Virus record (IMG/VR): IMGVR_UViG_3300020417_001527
Coordinates: 21,790 to 85,789 of that record
Strand: one strand, 5' to 3'
From: a virus
Length of the DNA stretch: 64,000 nucleotides
The notes under the pieces were generated by a model, which was not told the DNA's origin, did no database searches, and saw only the letters and a list, made by a program, of their open reading frames with translations. Positions within the stretch are counted from its first letter, which is position 1; the number at the start of each line of letters is the position of its first letter. Both the position numbers and the translations under genes were made by a program. Shown in pieces: positions 24,464 through 33,990 of the stretch.

Positions 24464-25431
24464 ATAAAGTTCCTGTAGTCAGTTCCGTGTATGCTGTCTA
24501 ATATTTCACTTTGTTCTATCAACTGTTGTTTTAATTCTTCGTCTTCTAGTGCCGTTGGTCGCATAAATGCAGGGTTTATCACAGGCGTAGACACAGAATG
24601 TTCAAGTCTGTGCAGAGTGCACCAGCGTGTCACATCATCGATGTTGTTCCTGTTAAACACCATTGGCAATATACTCACAAACAAATGTGTATTGGCAGGT
24701 TTGCGTTTATTGAATTGTAACACATTCTGTTGTGTGGTCAACCAACTTGATCCTGCACGTATAAATTCATATCTACTTCCTATTGCATCAATGCTGACAT
24801 TAACTGTAACAGATTTAAACTTTTTAAACAGACTGTTCCATGCTGTTATGTCATGAGATCCATTTGTAATAATTTCTAGCGTAACTGCTGGTGCTATATC
24901 TTCTTCTATGAGTGTTTCAATTATGCGTTTTACTTGAGGTATCATAAAAGGTTCACCACCAGTGAACTTTACTGTTCGAGCATCATACATCAACTCAGTG
25001 AACGATTCAGCTTCTTTGGCCCAGCGTGTGTCATGTTTGTGAGTGTAGTATTCTGCCAATTCCTGTTCGCCAACGTTGCGAACAATGTTTGCCCATGTAC
25101 TAGAGCTGGTTTGGTTACACATTCTACAAGCAAAATTACAGGTGTTGTTTATTTTCAAATCCCAAAAATTTATGCCATCTGCATGTTCTAGTATTTTATT
25201 GTAATGTGTTCTCAAACTTGCTCCGGTTTGTTGTTCTGATATTCTACATTCTTCACATTCATCTAGCCAAGAAGTCTTACTTTGTTCACACCATTCTGCA
25301 TGTCGTGTTTGCCAATCATCTTTCCAATATAGATTTGCTGTTCCTTCTTTAACATTAAATGCACAACATGGCCTCACAGCACCTGTGGGTCCAATGGTAA
25401 CACCATGTTTAAATATCAAGCATTCCGCCAC
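24460..25431 (-). CDS. N-twitch radical SAM protein (compact)
   Basis: This smaller relative (323 residues) has C4, C22-C23 (RPCC), C59-x2-C62 (ECEEC) for the N-terminal cluster and C98-x3-C102-x2-C105 (CNFACRMC) for the catalytic cluster, with FTGGEPFMIPQ at the SAM site and NVSIDAIGSRYEFIRAG as in sister proteins. The first cysteine is much nearer the start than in the others, as if the leading strand is lost. Coding overlaps the Asp/Asn-hydroxylase-like gene by 23 bases upstream and the next radical SAM gene by ATGA. Confidence 0.86.
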   Translation of the reverse strand: MAECLIFKHGVTIGPTGAVRPCCAFNVKEGTANLYWKDDWQTRHAEWCEQSKTSWLDECEECRISEQQTGASLRTHYNKILEHADGINFWDLKINNTCNFACRMCNQTSSSTWANIVRNVGEQELAEYYTHKHDTRWAKEAESFTELMYDARTVKFTGGEPFMIPQVKRIIETLIEEDIAPAVTLEIITNGSHDITAWNSLFKKFKSVTVNVSIDAIGSRYEFIRAGSSWLTTQQNVLQFNKRKPANTHLFVSILPMVFNRNNIDDVTRWCTLHRLEHSVSTPVINPAFMRPTALEDEELKQQLIEQSEILDSIHGTDYRNFI

Positions 25432-26164
25432 GTCTTTTATAACTTTCTACACATCTATCTTTGAAGTAATCACCCATGCCGCCATCCACAATCATGTGTA
25501 TGCGTGGAGTATCACTGCGATTCCAAACAGCATGATTATAGTGTGTATTGATTTTCATTATAGCACCAGGTTCAAATGGCATGGTACCCCAGTTTTCCAT
25601 AACCAATGCACAACCGTCTGGATTGTTTACAGCAATGTTTGTAGCACCAAAACCTTGTCTGTCTTTGTCTGAGTGTGGTCCAATCCAACCACCAGGCAGT
25701 AGTATCATAAAACGTACACGAGTATAATCTTCATAGCGTAAATGGTTTTCCATAAAGTCCACAGTCTTTGGACAAAATTTTGCAATGTCTGTCCAATGTG
25801 AATCTGTTTCTTCATAGTCATCGGGTAACCCGTAATCATCTGCACAGTTGGTGTGTACAGAACTGATGCCATGTATACACAAACTCATCCATCCAGCAGA
25901 TTGTGGACGATGATATGTAAAGCAGGCTGTGTCTAGTAGGTGCATGGCTTCAGCAAGTATACCTTCGTGATCCATTTCAATGTCATCAACACGTAGCCAT
26001 GGATTGGTACAATGATCCAACATCAAATCGTTGTCTTCTGGATCGTTTACCAGCAAAGGATCGTATGTATGTTCTTTGCTGAGAGATTCGTTTTTCTCAA
26101 AAAACTCTTGTGTGTAATCATTTGCTTCCACATTTTGTGGAATGCTGTAACCTTCTAACCACAT
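25409..26164 (-). CDS. Aspartyl/asparaginyl beta-hydroxylase-like 2OG oxygenase
   Basis: The 251-residue product matches the AspH-type Fe(II)/2OG fold in its C-terminal half. RFMILLPGGWIGPHSD (151-166) contains H164-x-D166; then NIAVNNPDGC, W-G-T-M-P-FEPG, the distal histidine H211 in YNHAVWNRSD, and R221 in RIHMIVD. The AspH family hydroxylates Asp/Asn or amino-acid-like substrates. The N-terminal 90 residues are specific to this protein. It begins with its ATG overlapping the PEP carboxykinase stop (TAATG). Residues fit an active enzyme. Confidence 0.82.
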   Translation of the reverse strand: MWLEGYSIPQNVEANDYTQEFFEKNESLSKEHTYDPLLVNDPEDNDLMLDHCTNPWLRVDDIEMDHEGILAEAMHLLDTACFTYHRPQSAGWMSLCIHGISSVHTNCADDYGLPDDYEETDSHWTDIAKFCPKTVDFMENHLRYEDYTRVRFMILLPGGWIGPHSDKDRQGFGATNIAVNNPDGCALVMENWGTMPFEPGAIMKINTHYNHAVWNRSDTPRIHMIVDGGMGDYFKDRCVESYKRRGGMLDI

Positions 26165-27363
26165 TATTCGCTCCCTATAATTTCTTCTAGTGTATTTAAA
26201 ACTTCTTCACTTGTATCATTCAATGGATACTCTGTGAGTATTGCCTGTTTAATTGTATTACGAGTAAAATCTAATGCAAATCTTTTGCCTGTTTCTGGAT
26301 TCATACCTGTGTTTACTAGAAATACATTTGAATTGTGTTGTTCAACTTTTTCCATGAGCATATCGCTGTACTCTTTTACTTTACGTGGCATGAATGGTGA
26401 TCCATAACAGGGTGAAAGTGTGCGTTGTATTTCTGTTACTCCATGTTCGGTGCCAGGCATTGTGCTTGTGTATCCTGTTTCAAAAAATCTACGTACTGCA
26501 TTGCCGGATATTCTACTGATAGCAGGAAACACACCTTCAGCATCCATGGTTAAAAAGAATATGTTATCTGCATGTGAGAAGTTACTGCGTTTGTGATACG
26601 CATTTTCAACACAGCTGATAGGATAACTCAGTCTTGCGTTGGCGGCCTCTGGATTTTCTTCTACCAGTGTTCCTCTTTGTCTTGCTACTTCGACTGCATT
26701 AAAAATAGTTGGATGTGTCTCAGGTGTTAAGCCTTCGCTTTTTGCATAGCAACCTGTTTCAATCATTCTAATACCCATGTTGCTCCAACAAACTTCATCA
26801 TCTGATATCAGTTTATAATCTGGATCACTTGATAATGTAGTTTTGCCTGTGCCTGATAATCCAAACATTAGGTTTGTGGTTTTACGATATGTAAATGCTC
26901 CGCAATGCATTGGAAGTCTATCATACTTTGGCAGTATAAAACTTATAATACCAAACACACCTTTTTTAATTTCTCCTAAAAATGTTGTACCTGCAATTAA
27001 CAATAGTTTCTTGTCAAGGTGAACATATATTTTAGGCTCCATATCAATTGATGTGTTGTGCCATATTGTCCAATCACCTTCTTGATCTTCTGCTGTAACT
27101 TTAAACATGTTCCACACAAATTGTTTGTGTCTTTCGTCATTGGTGTGTAGTGTAAAATTAGTACCCACAGTTTCAAAATTCATAGGCTCTAAATAATTTG
27201 TTTGTTGTTGTAGGAGATGATAAAAATCATCAAAGTCTGCTTCAAGTCCTATTTTGTTAAACTTGGGTCTTGATAAATCTAAGTCTTTGGCTTGTTCACC
27301 AAAAAAGAATTTGTTTTCTGGTGAGCGACCGGTTGGGTGAGTGGTTATGTTTATGTTGGGCAT
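26164..27363 (-). CDS. pckA: ATP-type phosphoenolpyruvate carboxykinase, shortened
   Basis: This enzyme converts oxaloacetate and ATP to PEP and CO2. Motifs follow the E. coli enzyme in order: GEIKKGVFG (K133/K134), PMHCGAF (H153), the P-loop GLSGTGKTT (168-176), ISDDEVCW (D188-D189), ARLSYPI and a SPCYGSPFMP lid segment. Metal- and substrate-binding lysine, histidine and aspartate are kept, so activity is plausible. At 399 residues it is about 140 shorter than bacterial PckA (about 540), mostly at the two ends. PckA in a phage is unusual and would pull TCA carbon toward PEP. TAATG-type junctions link it to both neighbours. Confidence 0.88.
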   Translation of the reverse strand: MPNINITTHPTGRSPENKFFFGEQAKDLDLSRPKFNKIGLEADFDDFYHLLQQQTNYLEPMNFETVGTNFTLHTNDERHKQFVWNMFKVTAEDQEGDWTIWHNTSIDMEPKIYVHLDKKLLLIAGTTFLGEIKKGVFGIISFILPKYDRLPMHCGAFTYRKTTNLMFGLSGTGKTTLSSDPDYKLISDDEVCWSNMGIRMIETGCYAKSEGLTPETHPTIFNAVEVARQRGTLVEENPEAANARLSYPISCVENAYHKRSNFSHADNIFFLTMDAEGVFPAISRISGNAVRRFFETGYTSTMPGTEHGVTEIQRTLSPCYGSPFMPRKVKEYSDMLMEKVEQHNSNVFLVNTGMNPETGKRFALDFTRNTIKQAILTEYPLNDTSEEVLNTLEEIIGSE

Positions 27364-28886
27364 TATTCTTCCTCAGTTGCTACATTTACTCTGGCACTTT
27401 CAATGCTAGTTACTCGTTGAAATAGCTGATTGTCAGCCACGTCAGTTCCTTCGTAAAAATTATTTGGATTCTTTTTGCGTAGACCTGTGATTAAATCTAC
27501 AAAACTTTTTTCCAAATTGATACCACAGCGTATAATATTAGGCAGATAACTGTAAAGGTTACTTGCATAAAATAGTGTGGTTTTGTCTTCTGGCACATGT
27601 TCTAATATTTGATCAACATCATAAACCATGTCCAGTTGTATAAATTTAAATTTGCATTCAGTGGTTACTCTGTTCCAAAAGTCTAACCATGAATCAAACC
27701 CTCCGCATATCTCATACAGTAGATTCATGCGTTCGGGTATTTGATGTCCGTTGTGTGCATGATAGCCATTCTTTTCACACCATTCAATGGCTACACGTTC
27801 ATAGTCCCTGCCGTCCCAGTTTTCAACCAAATACTGTTTCAGTTCCACAGACGGACCACTTATATCATACCACGTGACTTCGGTGCCTTTTTCCCAACCA
27901 TGGTGGAACATGTGATGCAACAATTTCCAACCTGCGGCCACGCCCACATAGTTGTTAAATTTAATATGGCTGGTTTCTCTAGCACAGTACCAATTGGTAT
28001 TTGAAACTTCTGTGTTGATCAAATATATAAAATTTTCATAGCTCTGAAACACATAGTTTTGTAACCATATGGCATCTTCATCCACATGTGGTTCTACTTC
28101 GTCCCATGTTTTTTTGCCTATCAATAAATCCTCAAGGTGCTTACTGCCTTCTTCAGGATATACGCTGACCTTGTTACAGCGTAATTCGTCTGGCAAGTTC
28201 CACACACGATATCTATTGTTCAGTGATTTTACAATCAATACATTGCCTGGTTGATTAACAAACTCTACTTCATTTTCATTTAACAAACCTGGCAAGCCAT
28301 CAACATAGGTTGGCGTGTAGTGGTCATGCATGTGTTCTTCTGAAGGTTTATAGTTTGCACACGCATCATTGCTCCATTCTTGATCAAGATCTGGCCAACC
28401 AATTTCTTTCCAAGATTGTAAATTCATTATCAAACATTGATGATGCCAATGTGGATAATCATATTGTTCTATTGTGTCACGCCAACTGGTAACTGCTTCA
28501 CGTCCTTTTTTGTTTTTATTAATTTTTCTATCCAGTAGAATATGTCCTGCCACAGCCCATGGCTCTTCGTGTTTGTTCCATTTGTCTATCGTTTCCAGCA
28601 AAGCCATGTTCCACTTTTCATCTGTGGGCCAACAGCCATCATACCAAATAACTGCATAACGTTTGCCTATGTCATACATGTGTTTCATCCAGTAACGATC
28701 GTGTGATACATTTAACTCTATAAAGTCACCACGCATTGAATTTTGTGCTTCAATGATTTGTATTTGATTCAGTTTTGTTTTCAGCATTGGCCATGATGCT
28801 GTGAGTCTGCTGTCTCTGATAAACACATTCACAATAGGCCAAGAGCTGTCTCTGTTGTAGTAGATATAGGTTTGATTAGTTAGCAT
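27363..28886 (-). CDS. Large hypothetical protein (507 aa)
   Basis: I do not recognise this protein. It is tryptophan- and tyrosine-rich. The N-terminal half has VIWYDGCWPTDEKWNMALLETI and WAVAGHILLDRK, loosely like a glycosyltransferase A region. The C-terminal half has FIYLINTEVSNTNW and later KFKFIQLDMVYD and TTLFYASNLYSYLPN, loosely like a methyltransferase Rossmann fold, but no motif is firm. It could be two domains joined. The start at ATG 28886 overlaps the SGNH gene by 11 bases (ATGCTAACTAA); the stop overlaps the pckA start. Confidence 0.5.
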   Translation of the reverse strand: MLTNQTYIYYNRDSSWPIVNVFIRDSRLTASWPMLKTKLNQIQIIEAQNSMRGDFIELNVSHDRYWMKHMYDIGKRYAVIWYDGCWPTDEKWNMALLETIDKWNKHEEPWAVAGHILLDRKINKNKKGREAVTSWRDTIEQYDYPHWHHQCLIMNLQSWKEIGWPDLDQEWSNDACANYKPSEEHMHDHYTPTYVDGLPGLLNENEVEFVNQPGNVLIVKSLNNRYRVWNLPDELRCNKVSVYPEEGSKHLEDLLIGKKTWDEVEPHVDEDAIWLQNYVFQSYENFIYLINTEVSNTNWYCARETSHIKFNNYVGVAAGWKLLHHMFHHGWEKGTEVTWYDISGPSVELKQYLVENWDGRDYERVAIEWCEKNGYHAHNGHQIPERMNLLYEICGGFDSWLDFWNRVTTECKFKFIQLDMVYDVDQILEHVPEDKTTLFYASNLYSYLPNIIRCGINLEKSFVDLITGLRKKNPNNFYEGTDVADNQLFQRVTSIESARVNVATEEE

Positions 28887-29577
28887 GTATATTCCATTGT
28901 CTAATATAAGGTTTCAAAATATTGTTAAAAAACTTTTCTGCTCCCTTTTCGTTTGGGTGCAATTCATCTTGTTGCATGTCATCTCCATTGGATTTTACCC
29001 AATCCACATAGCCAAAATCTGTGTAGATGACACCAAACTGATCAAAACGATCTGTAATTTTTGTCCATATATCATCAGGCACAGCACCAGTCCAGCCTCT
29101 AAACACAATAACTTGACATTGCAAAGCACACAAACAGATCAATGCAACAACATTTTCTAATGTAGCATTGAAACTTGTTACAAGATTTTCATGAACTTGC
29201 CCACCCCAACCGGATACAATTTTTGTATCAGTGAACATAGCAGGAGATTCTAATGTAAATTTTTGTTTATCAGGAAACATAGATTTAACCAATTGGAAAT
29301 ATTTTTCATCTGCTAATACTTCTAGTCGTTGCCAACCACTGAGTTGCCAAATCACATATGTGTTATCCAAGCCTTGATTAATTATATGTCTGTTCAATTG
29401 ATGTGCATTAACTGTGTTGCCTCTGCCACCCTTGGCAAAGTGTATGTGGTTTGATCCAGGAAGTAATTTATCTTTGTCGTAGCCTTTATAAAAAAGTTCT
29501 TCCCACAACAATTCATACGACCACCTTGGCCAAGTCTGTATAGGAGATAAACTACAACCTAGTGTGACCAGTTTCAT
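28876..29577 (-). CDS. SGNH hydrolase-like protein
   Basis: The 233-residue protein has block I at the very start, VTLGCSLSP, where G7-C8-S9 gives the nucleophile. GGRGNTVNAHQLNRHI follows as block II, WQLSGWQRLEV as block III and DELHPNEKGAEKFF with D204-x-x-H207. The triad is complete, unlike in 14747-15724. SGNH proteins hydrolyse or transfer acyl groups on glycans, lipids or peptides. It overlaps the radical SAM gene by ATGA at its start and the 507-residue gene at its end. Confidence 0.7.
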   Translation of the reverse strand: MKLVTLGCSLSPIQTWPRWSYELLWEELFYKGYDKDKLLPGSNHIHFAKGGRGNTVNAHQLNRHIINQGLDNTYVIWQLSGWQRLEVLADEKYFQLVKSMFPDKQKFTLESPAMFTDTKIVSGWGGQVHENLVTSFNATLENVVALICLCALQCQVIVFRGWTGAVPDDIWTKITDRFDQFGVIYTDFGYVDWVKSNGDDMQQDELHPNEKGAEKFFNNILKPYIRQWNIHAN

Positions 29578-30734
29578 AGATATTTCTCCAGTAAACCTTC
29601 AAAGGTGTCTGCGTCTTTGTATCTTGTTTCTAATGCTTGTGCATAAGGCACAGTTTTTTTATTCCATAGTTTTGTTTGATCATTGCTGTCCAAGTATTTT
29701 ACAATATGATCAAATCTACCATCTGCTTTTAATTTGTTTTGTATTGCTGATCTAATTGGTTCTGGGTAGACACCAATGTTCAAGTACTTGGGTGTTTGCA
29801 ACATGTATGCTCCGATGTGAAACCAGTCAATACCCATACCTTCAAAGTAATTGTAAAATTCTGGTAACTGAAAACAATTAAATGCTTGTACTGTTAGCCC
29901 TAATCCCAAACTCACATTTACAGGCGAAGCATACAACGTTCTAATATTACTTACCACATCTTCAAACTCGGCTCCTGTGCGTATGTAATTGTACACATCA
30001 TGCACACCATCAACAGATATTTTTACTTGCACATGTCTAAACTGACGCCATAGTTCTATTAGATCATGTTTCTTAAATTGTAGATGTGTAAGATTTGATG
30101 CATAACGTAATTGTATTTTGTGTCTGCGATGCTTGGGTATGCTGTTTAACAGCGTATAATGTTCTTCGTTAATAATTGGTTCACCACCTGAAAACTGTAG
30201 CCTATCAACATCTTCCCAAAGCTCTGGATCGTTTTGCAAATACTCATACAGTTCTAATGGGCGTAGCAGTCTAGTTTCATGTTGAAATTCATTGTCCTCG
30301 GGTGAAAACTTGCGTATAATATCCAAGTCGTGTGTACGTTTGTATGAGCTTTCAGTACTGCACATTTTACACTTTAAGTTGCAAAAGTTTGAAACTTTAC
30401 TTTCAATCCACATAGGTGCTGTTTCAACAGTACCATCTTCAAACGCTACAATTTTATCTGCGTAGTCGTCCCAAAAGTCACGTTCGTTTATTTCTCTGTT
30501 GCTTTCTATTCCGTTGGCTTCGTTGTGCCAACACACATGACATGCAGGGTGTTGTTCGCCACGCATGAGTGCCGTGCGTAATTCTTTGTACTTTGTACCA
30601 TTCCATGTTTCACGCAGATTACCAGCATTCATTATGCTTTCTTGTGCTTCACAGCAAGGCACAACATCTCCACCAGCACTGGTATAGATATGCATCCAGG
30701 GTAATATACACATGGTAGGACCTTTGGTGATCAT
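29574..30734 (-). CDS. N-twitch radical SAM protein
   Basis: Starting at ATG 30734 (ATGA with the previous stop; ATG 30752 is the alternative) the product has 386 residues. C9 (MCILPWMH), C27-C28 (VPCC) and a later HPACHVCW pair form the N-terminal cluster site; CNLKCKMC is the radical SAM triad and FSGGEPIINEEHY lies at the SAM site. KISVDGVHDVYNYIRTG and PKYLNIGVYPEPIR are the shared family segments. It follows another family member on the same strand, so the two are co-translated. Confidence 0.87.
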   Translation of the reverse strand: MITKGPTMCILPWMHIYTSAGGDVVPCCEAQESIMNAGNLRETWNGTKYKELRTALMRGEQHPACHVCWHNEANGIESNREINERDFWDDYADKIVAFEDGTVETAPMWIESKVSNFCNLKCKMCSTESSYKRTHDLDIIRKFSPEDNEFQHETRLLRPLELYEYLQNDPELWEDVDRLQFSGGEPIINEEHYTLLNSIPKHRRHKIQLRYASNLTHLQFKKHDLIELWRQFRHVQVKISVDGVHDVYNYIRTGAEFEDVVSNIRTLYASPVNVSLGLGLTVQAFNCFQLPEFYNYFEGMGIDWFHIGAYMLQTPKYLNIGVYPEPIRSAIQNKLKADGRFDHIVKYLDSNDQTKLWNKKTVPYAQALETRYKDADTFEGLLEKYL

Positions 30735-31861
30735 AATTTTAACAATCTCCAAAGCCTATCAAACGTGTTAACATCATCGCCGCGAATCTTTGCAAGTCGA
30801 TCTATGTCTTTGCGTAATTCTTCTACACCTATATTGCTACCAGTACGTTTGCACATTTTTTTAACTTTTTTATAATACTTTTCAAACTTGTGTGCTTTAG
30901 GATGATACTGCATAAACTGATTGTCCAGAGTATATTCTATTCTATCTTTGACCCAGTCTGGATACATTGCAATACCAAGATGCTTTGGTTCAAATACTGT
31001 TTGCAACATAACATTGATATTGTAACGACCTTTAAAATAATGCACCACATCATAGATGTAAAGCACATTAAGTATGCCAACTGTGGTAGCCAGTTGCAGA
31101 TTAACATTTGTATCTTTGGCAAGTTTGTGCCACTTTAAAAATATTTGTTCTGTTTTAATCCAGTCAGCACCTTTGCGTAGATATTCAAACTGTTCATCTA
31201 GTGCATCTATAGATAAACTTATGTCCACCTGTTTAAATTTAAGCAGAGCAGACTCATCCATTTTGTTAGGATAAAATGTACAGTTGGTAAAAATTTCTAG
31301 TGCAATTTGTTTTGCATAACCACTTAGTGCTAAACGTTTTATTAGATTTAAAAACTGTCGATGCAGGAATGGCTCACCACCTGTAACTTTCATAAACTTG
31401 ATGTTTTTAAAAATTTCAATATCTAGGTTATCTAAATCAAATTCATCTATGTATTTGCTTCTCACAGTCATGCCCATTTCTTTAGCATCACTGTCCCATT
31501 TGTTGCTCCAATCAGAATCACAGGTAACACAACGTAGATTACATAACCTACCCACAACAATTTCCATGCCAGCAAATTCTATATCGTCATTGTCCCACAG
31601 TTCAAAACTTTCATGACGCATGGAAAAGTTGCCATTCTTTTCATCTTCATAACACTTCCAACAACCAGGCACATATTCATTGCTCAACATTTTTGCACGA
31701 ATGTCAGTGAACAGTTTGTCAAAGTTTTGTATTTTACCTTTGTCTTCTTTGGCTAAAAAGTTATGATTAAAACGACAGCAGGGCATCGCAGGATCGTTTG
31801 GAGTCACCTGGGCATGTTTAAATGGATATCTGCAAAAGAAACGACCGTGTTTGCTATTCAA
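30731..31861 (-). CDS. N-twitch radical SAM protein, probable TTG start
   Basis: The frame is open to ATG 31951, but TTG 31861 gives an 8-base overlap with the previous stop (TTGAATAG) and places the first cluster cysteine (FFCRYPF) close to the N-terminus, as in sister proteins. The product would be 376 residues. It has MPCCRFN, GCWKCY and the catalytic CNLRCVTC, with VTGGEPFLHRQF at the SAM site. SLSIDALDEQFEYLRKG is the family segment. The next gene starts by ATGA. Reaction unknown. Confidence 0.84.
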   Translation of the reverse strand: MNSKHGRFFCRYPFKHAQVTPNDPAMPCCRFNHNFLAKEDKGKIQNFDKLFTDIRAKMLSNEYVPGCWKCYEDEKNGNFSMRHESFELWDNDDIEFAGMEIVVGRLCNLRCVTCDSDWSNKWDSDAKEMGMTVRSKYIDEFDLDNLDIEIFKNIKFMKVTGGEPFLHRQFLNLIKRLALSGYAKQIALEIFTNCTFYPNKMDESALLKFKQVDISLSIDALDEQFEYLRKGADWIKTEQIFLKWHKLAKDTNVNLQLATTVGILNVLYIYDVVHYFKGRYNINVMLQTVFEPKHLGIAMYPDWVKDRIEYTLDNQFMQYHPKAHKFEKYYKKVKKMCKRTGSNIGVEELRKDIDRLAKIRGDDVNTFDRLWRLLKL

Positions 31862-32765
31862 ACTTTTTGTGTTTCTTGTAGTACTTGATATGTTTTCTGA
31901 TGTTAATGCGGTTGTAGGTTCCATCTCTGCTGTATTCGTCCCAGGCGTCATCGCCCTTGGCTATGTGTACAGTTTTACTTCTTTCAAGTCCAAACTGTTT
32001 GCATACTGCATCTGCATGTTTGCTGTATACATTAGGAATAGTGTCAGGAGAAAAGTTTCTAATTAATTCTAACGCTATGCTTGTATTTAGATGTATGCCA
32101 TGATGCCATTCTGTTTGCAAGTGTAAACTGCTATAATCTTCTCTGGTAAACACCATGCCTGCTCGCCAATTACCACTGCTTAAACTTTTGGTTGTGCTGA
32201 ATGCTACTGCACGAATTGGATCGTGTCCAAATTTAACTTCAATGTCTTCGCAACAACCAAACCATGCACAATCTACATATATTGGTATGCTTTTTTCGTA
32301 GCATTGTTCTATGAGCCATTTCCAATACGGGTGCTTGTCACCATGTCCTGAGAATGGTGTGCTGATTATAACAGCATCACCTTTGCGTAGATTTTCATTT
32401 TCAATGTATTGTGTATGATCCCATTTGTATGCTACATCTCTGTGATAAGGATATTCTCCTTTAAAAACACGAATACGCTGACCCCGACTGGTACACATAA
32501 AGTGCCACCAATCAAAGGCCTGCGTGGTACCCAAACTTATTACTCTATGTGGATAGAGATCTATATCCAACCCTCTAAATGAGTTGAGTTTACTGCTACC
32601 TATCCATTCTGGAAATTCTAGCAAAAATGCGTCCTGAGATTTCGGAAGGTCGGAGGCGTCTATACGGCTCCAAAAACCTGAGTCCTGTAGGTAATCAAAG
32701 TAAGGATTGTGCCAAATTGAATTGGCACTCTTTTCAAAGTTTGGGGTAGTCATAGTATTTCTCAT
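31854..32765 (-). CDS. PLP-dependent fold-type I aminotransferase-like protein
   Basis: This 303-residue protein keeps the aminotransferase core landmarks. ISLGTTQAFDWW (76-87) resembles the small-domain cofactor loop, IYVDCAWFGCC (162-172) has the aspartate that contacts the PLP nitrogen (D165), and AFSTTKSLSSGNWRAGMVF (188-206) contains the probable Schiff-base lysine K193 and phosphate-binding R201. It is shorter than common class I/II aminotransferases (about 400). Aminotransferase, decarboxylase or aldolase activity cannot be separated from sequence. It lies among radical SAM genes with overlaps at both ends. Confidence 0.7.
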   Translation of the reverse strand: MRNTMTTPNFEKSANSIWHNPYFDYLQDSGFWSRIDASDLPKSQDAFLLEFPEWIGSSKLNSFRGLDIDLYPHRVISLGTTQAFDWWHFMCTSRGQRIRVFKGEYPYHRDVAYKWDHTQYIENENLRKGDAVIISTPFSGHGDKHPYWKWLIEQCYEKSIPIYVDCAWFGCCEDIEVKFGHDPIRAVAFSTTKSLSSGNWRAGMVFTREDYSSLHLQTEWHHGIHLNTSIALELIRNFSPDTIPNVYSKHADAVCKQFGLERSKTVHIAKGDDAWDEYSRDGTYNRINIRKHIKYYKKHKKFE

Positions 32766-33990
32766 GCCATGGTTTTAGTGCTGGTACAAGATCAAAATAG
32801 TTAGTATCTCTTATCCTGTCTAAATCTCCCATGTATTTCAAGAAGTGTTTGAATCGTTTCATTCTTTCTTCTTCTGTGAACTTTGGTGTTTGTAAACTTT
32901 TAATAACATTATGGATGCCTGAGTTGTACTCACCGCCTGCACGATATTCCAATGTCTGTGGAATAAGCTGTACTTTAGAAAGTGCATCTTGTTTTATATC
33001 CTTGGGCAATACATCAATGTCCAAATACCTAGGCGACACCACTGTGTTACTGAAACTGAACTCGACACCATAATCTAAATATGGTTTTAACCAACGCCAT
33101 GTGTCCAGTAGAGTCATAACGTTGGCACTCATAGTAGTTATCGCAAAACAAATTCGTAGATTTGGAATGTCTAAAAATGTTTTAACATTCTCTTCTAGAT
33201 CTTCTGCTGTGTATTTGCCACCACGTAGAATACTGTACATTTCACCTGCACCTTCAATGCTGATGTACAGTTGTATTTCTTTAAAGTGTGGAAACAGTTC
33301 TAAAAATTCTGGATCCAACACAGTTGCATTGGTGCTGATATCTAGCGTGATATTTTGTGATGTTTTGTTGTTGACAAATTGCTGTAGGAGGTGTAGGTTG
33401 TGTTTTTCATAAAGAGGCTCACCACCACGAAGAGCAACAAACCTAAGATTCCTAAAGTGATCAGGGTTGGCAAAAAGATTATCAATGCAAGATACGTCCA
33501 GCCTGCCCCATGGTGCTGTTTTGCTACGCCAGTCTCTGTGTTGTAATTTTTTCTCATCTTTTATCCATGCTGTACTTACCTCACCTGAACAATGCACACA
33601 CTTTAAATTACACACATTGCTGGTTGTAAAGTCCAAGTATACAATGTCAGGATCATCTTCTAGTGTTACTGGTCGCTGTTTTAGTTCGTGTGGAAATATA
33701 TCCCAAAAATAATGTCGTCTGCTTTTACCAACCAACTGTTCTTTTTTCATGCAGGTTTCACAGAACTTGTTGTAGCGTCTTTTGATTATGTCTGTGCGTA
33801 AATCTCGTGCTACATCACTGTGCCAAAGTTCCTGTAACGTGTTCTCATATAGACTGCCGTAAAAGCCTTTGAAATGCATGTCGCTGTTGATACGACCATC
33901 AGGATGTACTGTTAGACAATTCCAAGGTGCTAAACATAAAGGATTTGGAGCATCATAAAAGTTGTTATAGATAAGACTCACAGTTACCAT
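32734..33990 (-). CDS. N-twitch radical SAM protein
   Basis: The product has 418 residues. CLAPWNCLTVHPDG near residue 20 is the first cluster segment, but the CC pair seen in sister proteins is missing (GRINSDMHFKG), so its N-terminal cluster may be altered or absent. FCETCMK follows, then the catalytic CNLKCVHC and LRGGEPLYEKHN at the SAM site. YISIEGAGEMYSILRGG and PRYLDIDVLPKDIK are family segments. It starts at ATG 33990, 26 bases inside the amidinotransferase gene. Confidence 0.83.
   Translation of the reverse strand: MVTVSLIYNNFYDAPNPLCLAPWNCLTVHPDGRINSDMHFKGFYGSLYENTLQELWHSDVARDLRTDIIKRRYNKFCETCMKKEQLVGKSRRHYFWDIFPHELKQRPVTLEDDPDIVYLDFTTSNVCNLKCVHCSGEVSTAWIKDEKKLQHRDWRSKTAPWGRLDVSCIDNLFANPDHFRNLRFVALRGGEPLYEKHNLHLLQQFVNNKTSQNITLDISTNATVLDPEFLELFPHFKEIQLYISIEGAGEMYSILRGGKYTAEDLEENVKTFLDIPNLRICFAITTMSANVMTLLDTWRWLKPYLDYGVEFSFSNTVVSPRYLDIDVLPKDIKQDALSKVQLIPQTLEYRAGGEYNSGIHNVIKSLQTPKFTEEERMKRFKHFLKYMGDLDRIRDTNYFDLVPALKPWHEKYYDYPKL

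Noticed and set aside
32092-32098. CTAAATA on the minus strand inside the PLP-enzyme gene
   Set aside because: It is inside coding sequence, far from any start, and the frame codes normally across it.
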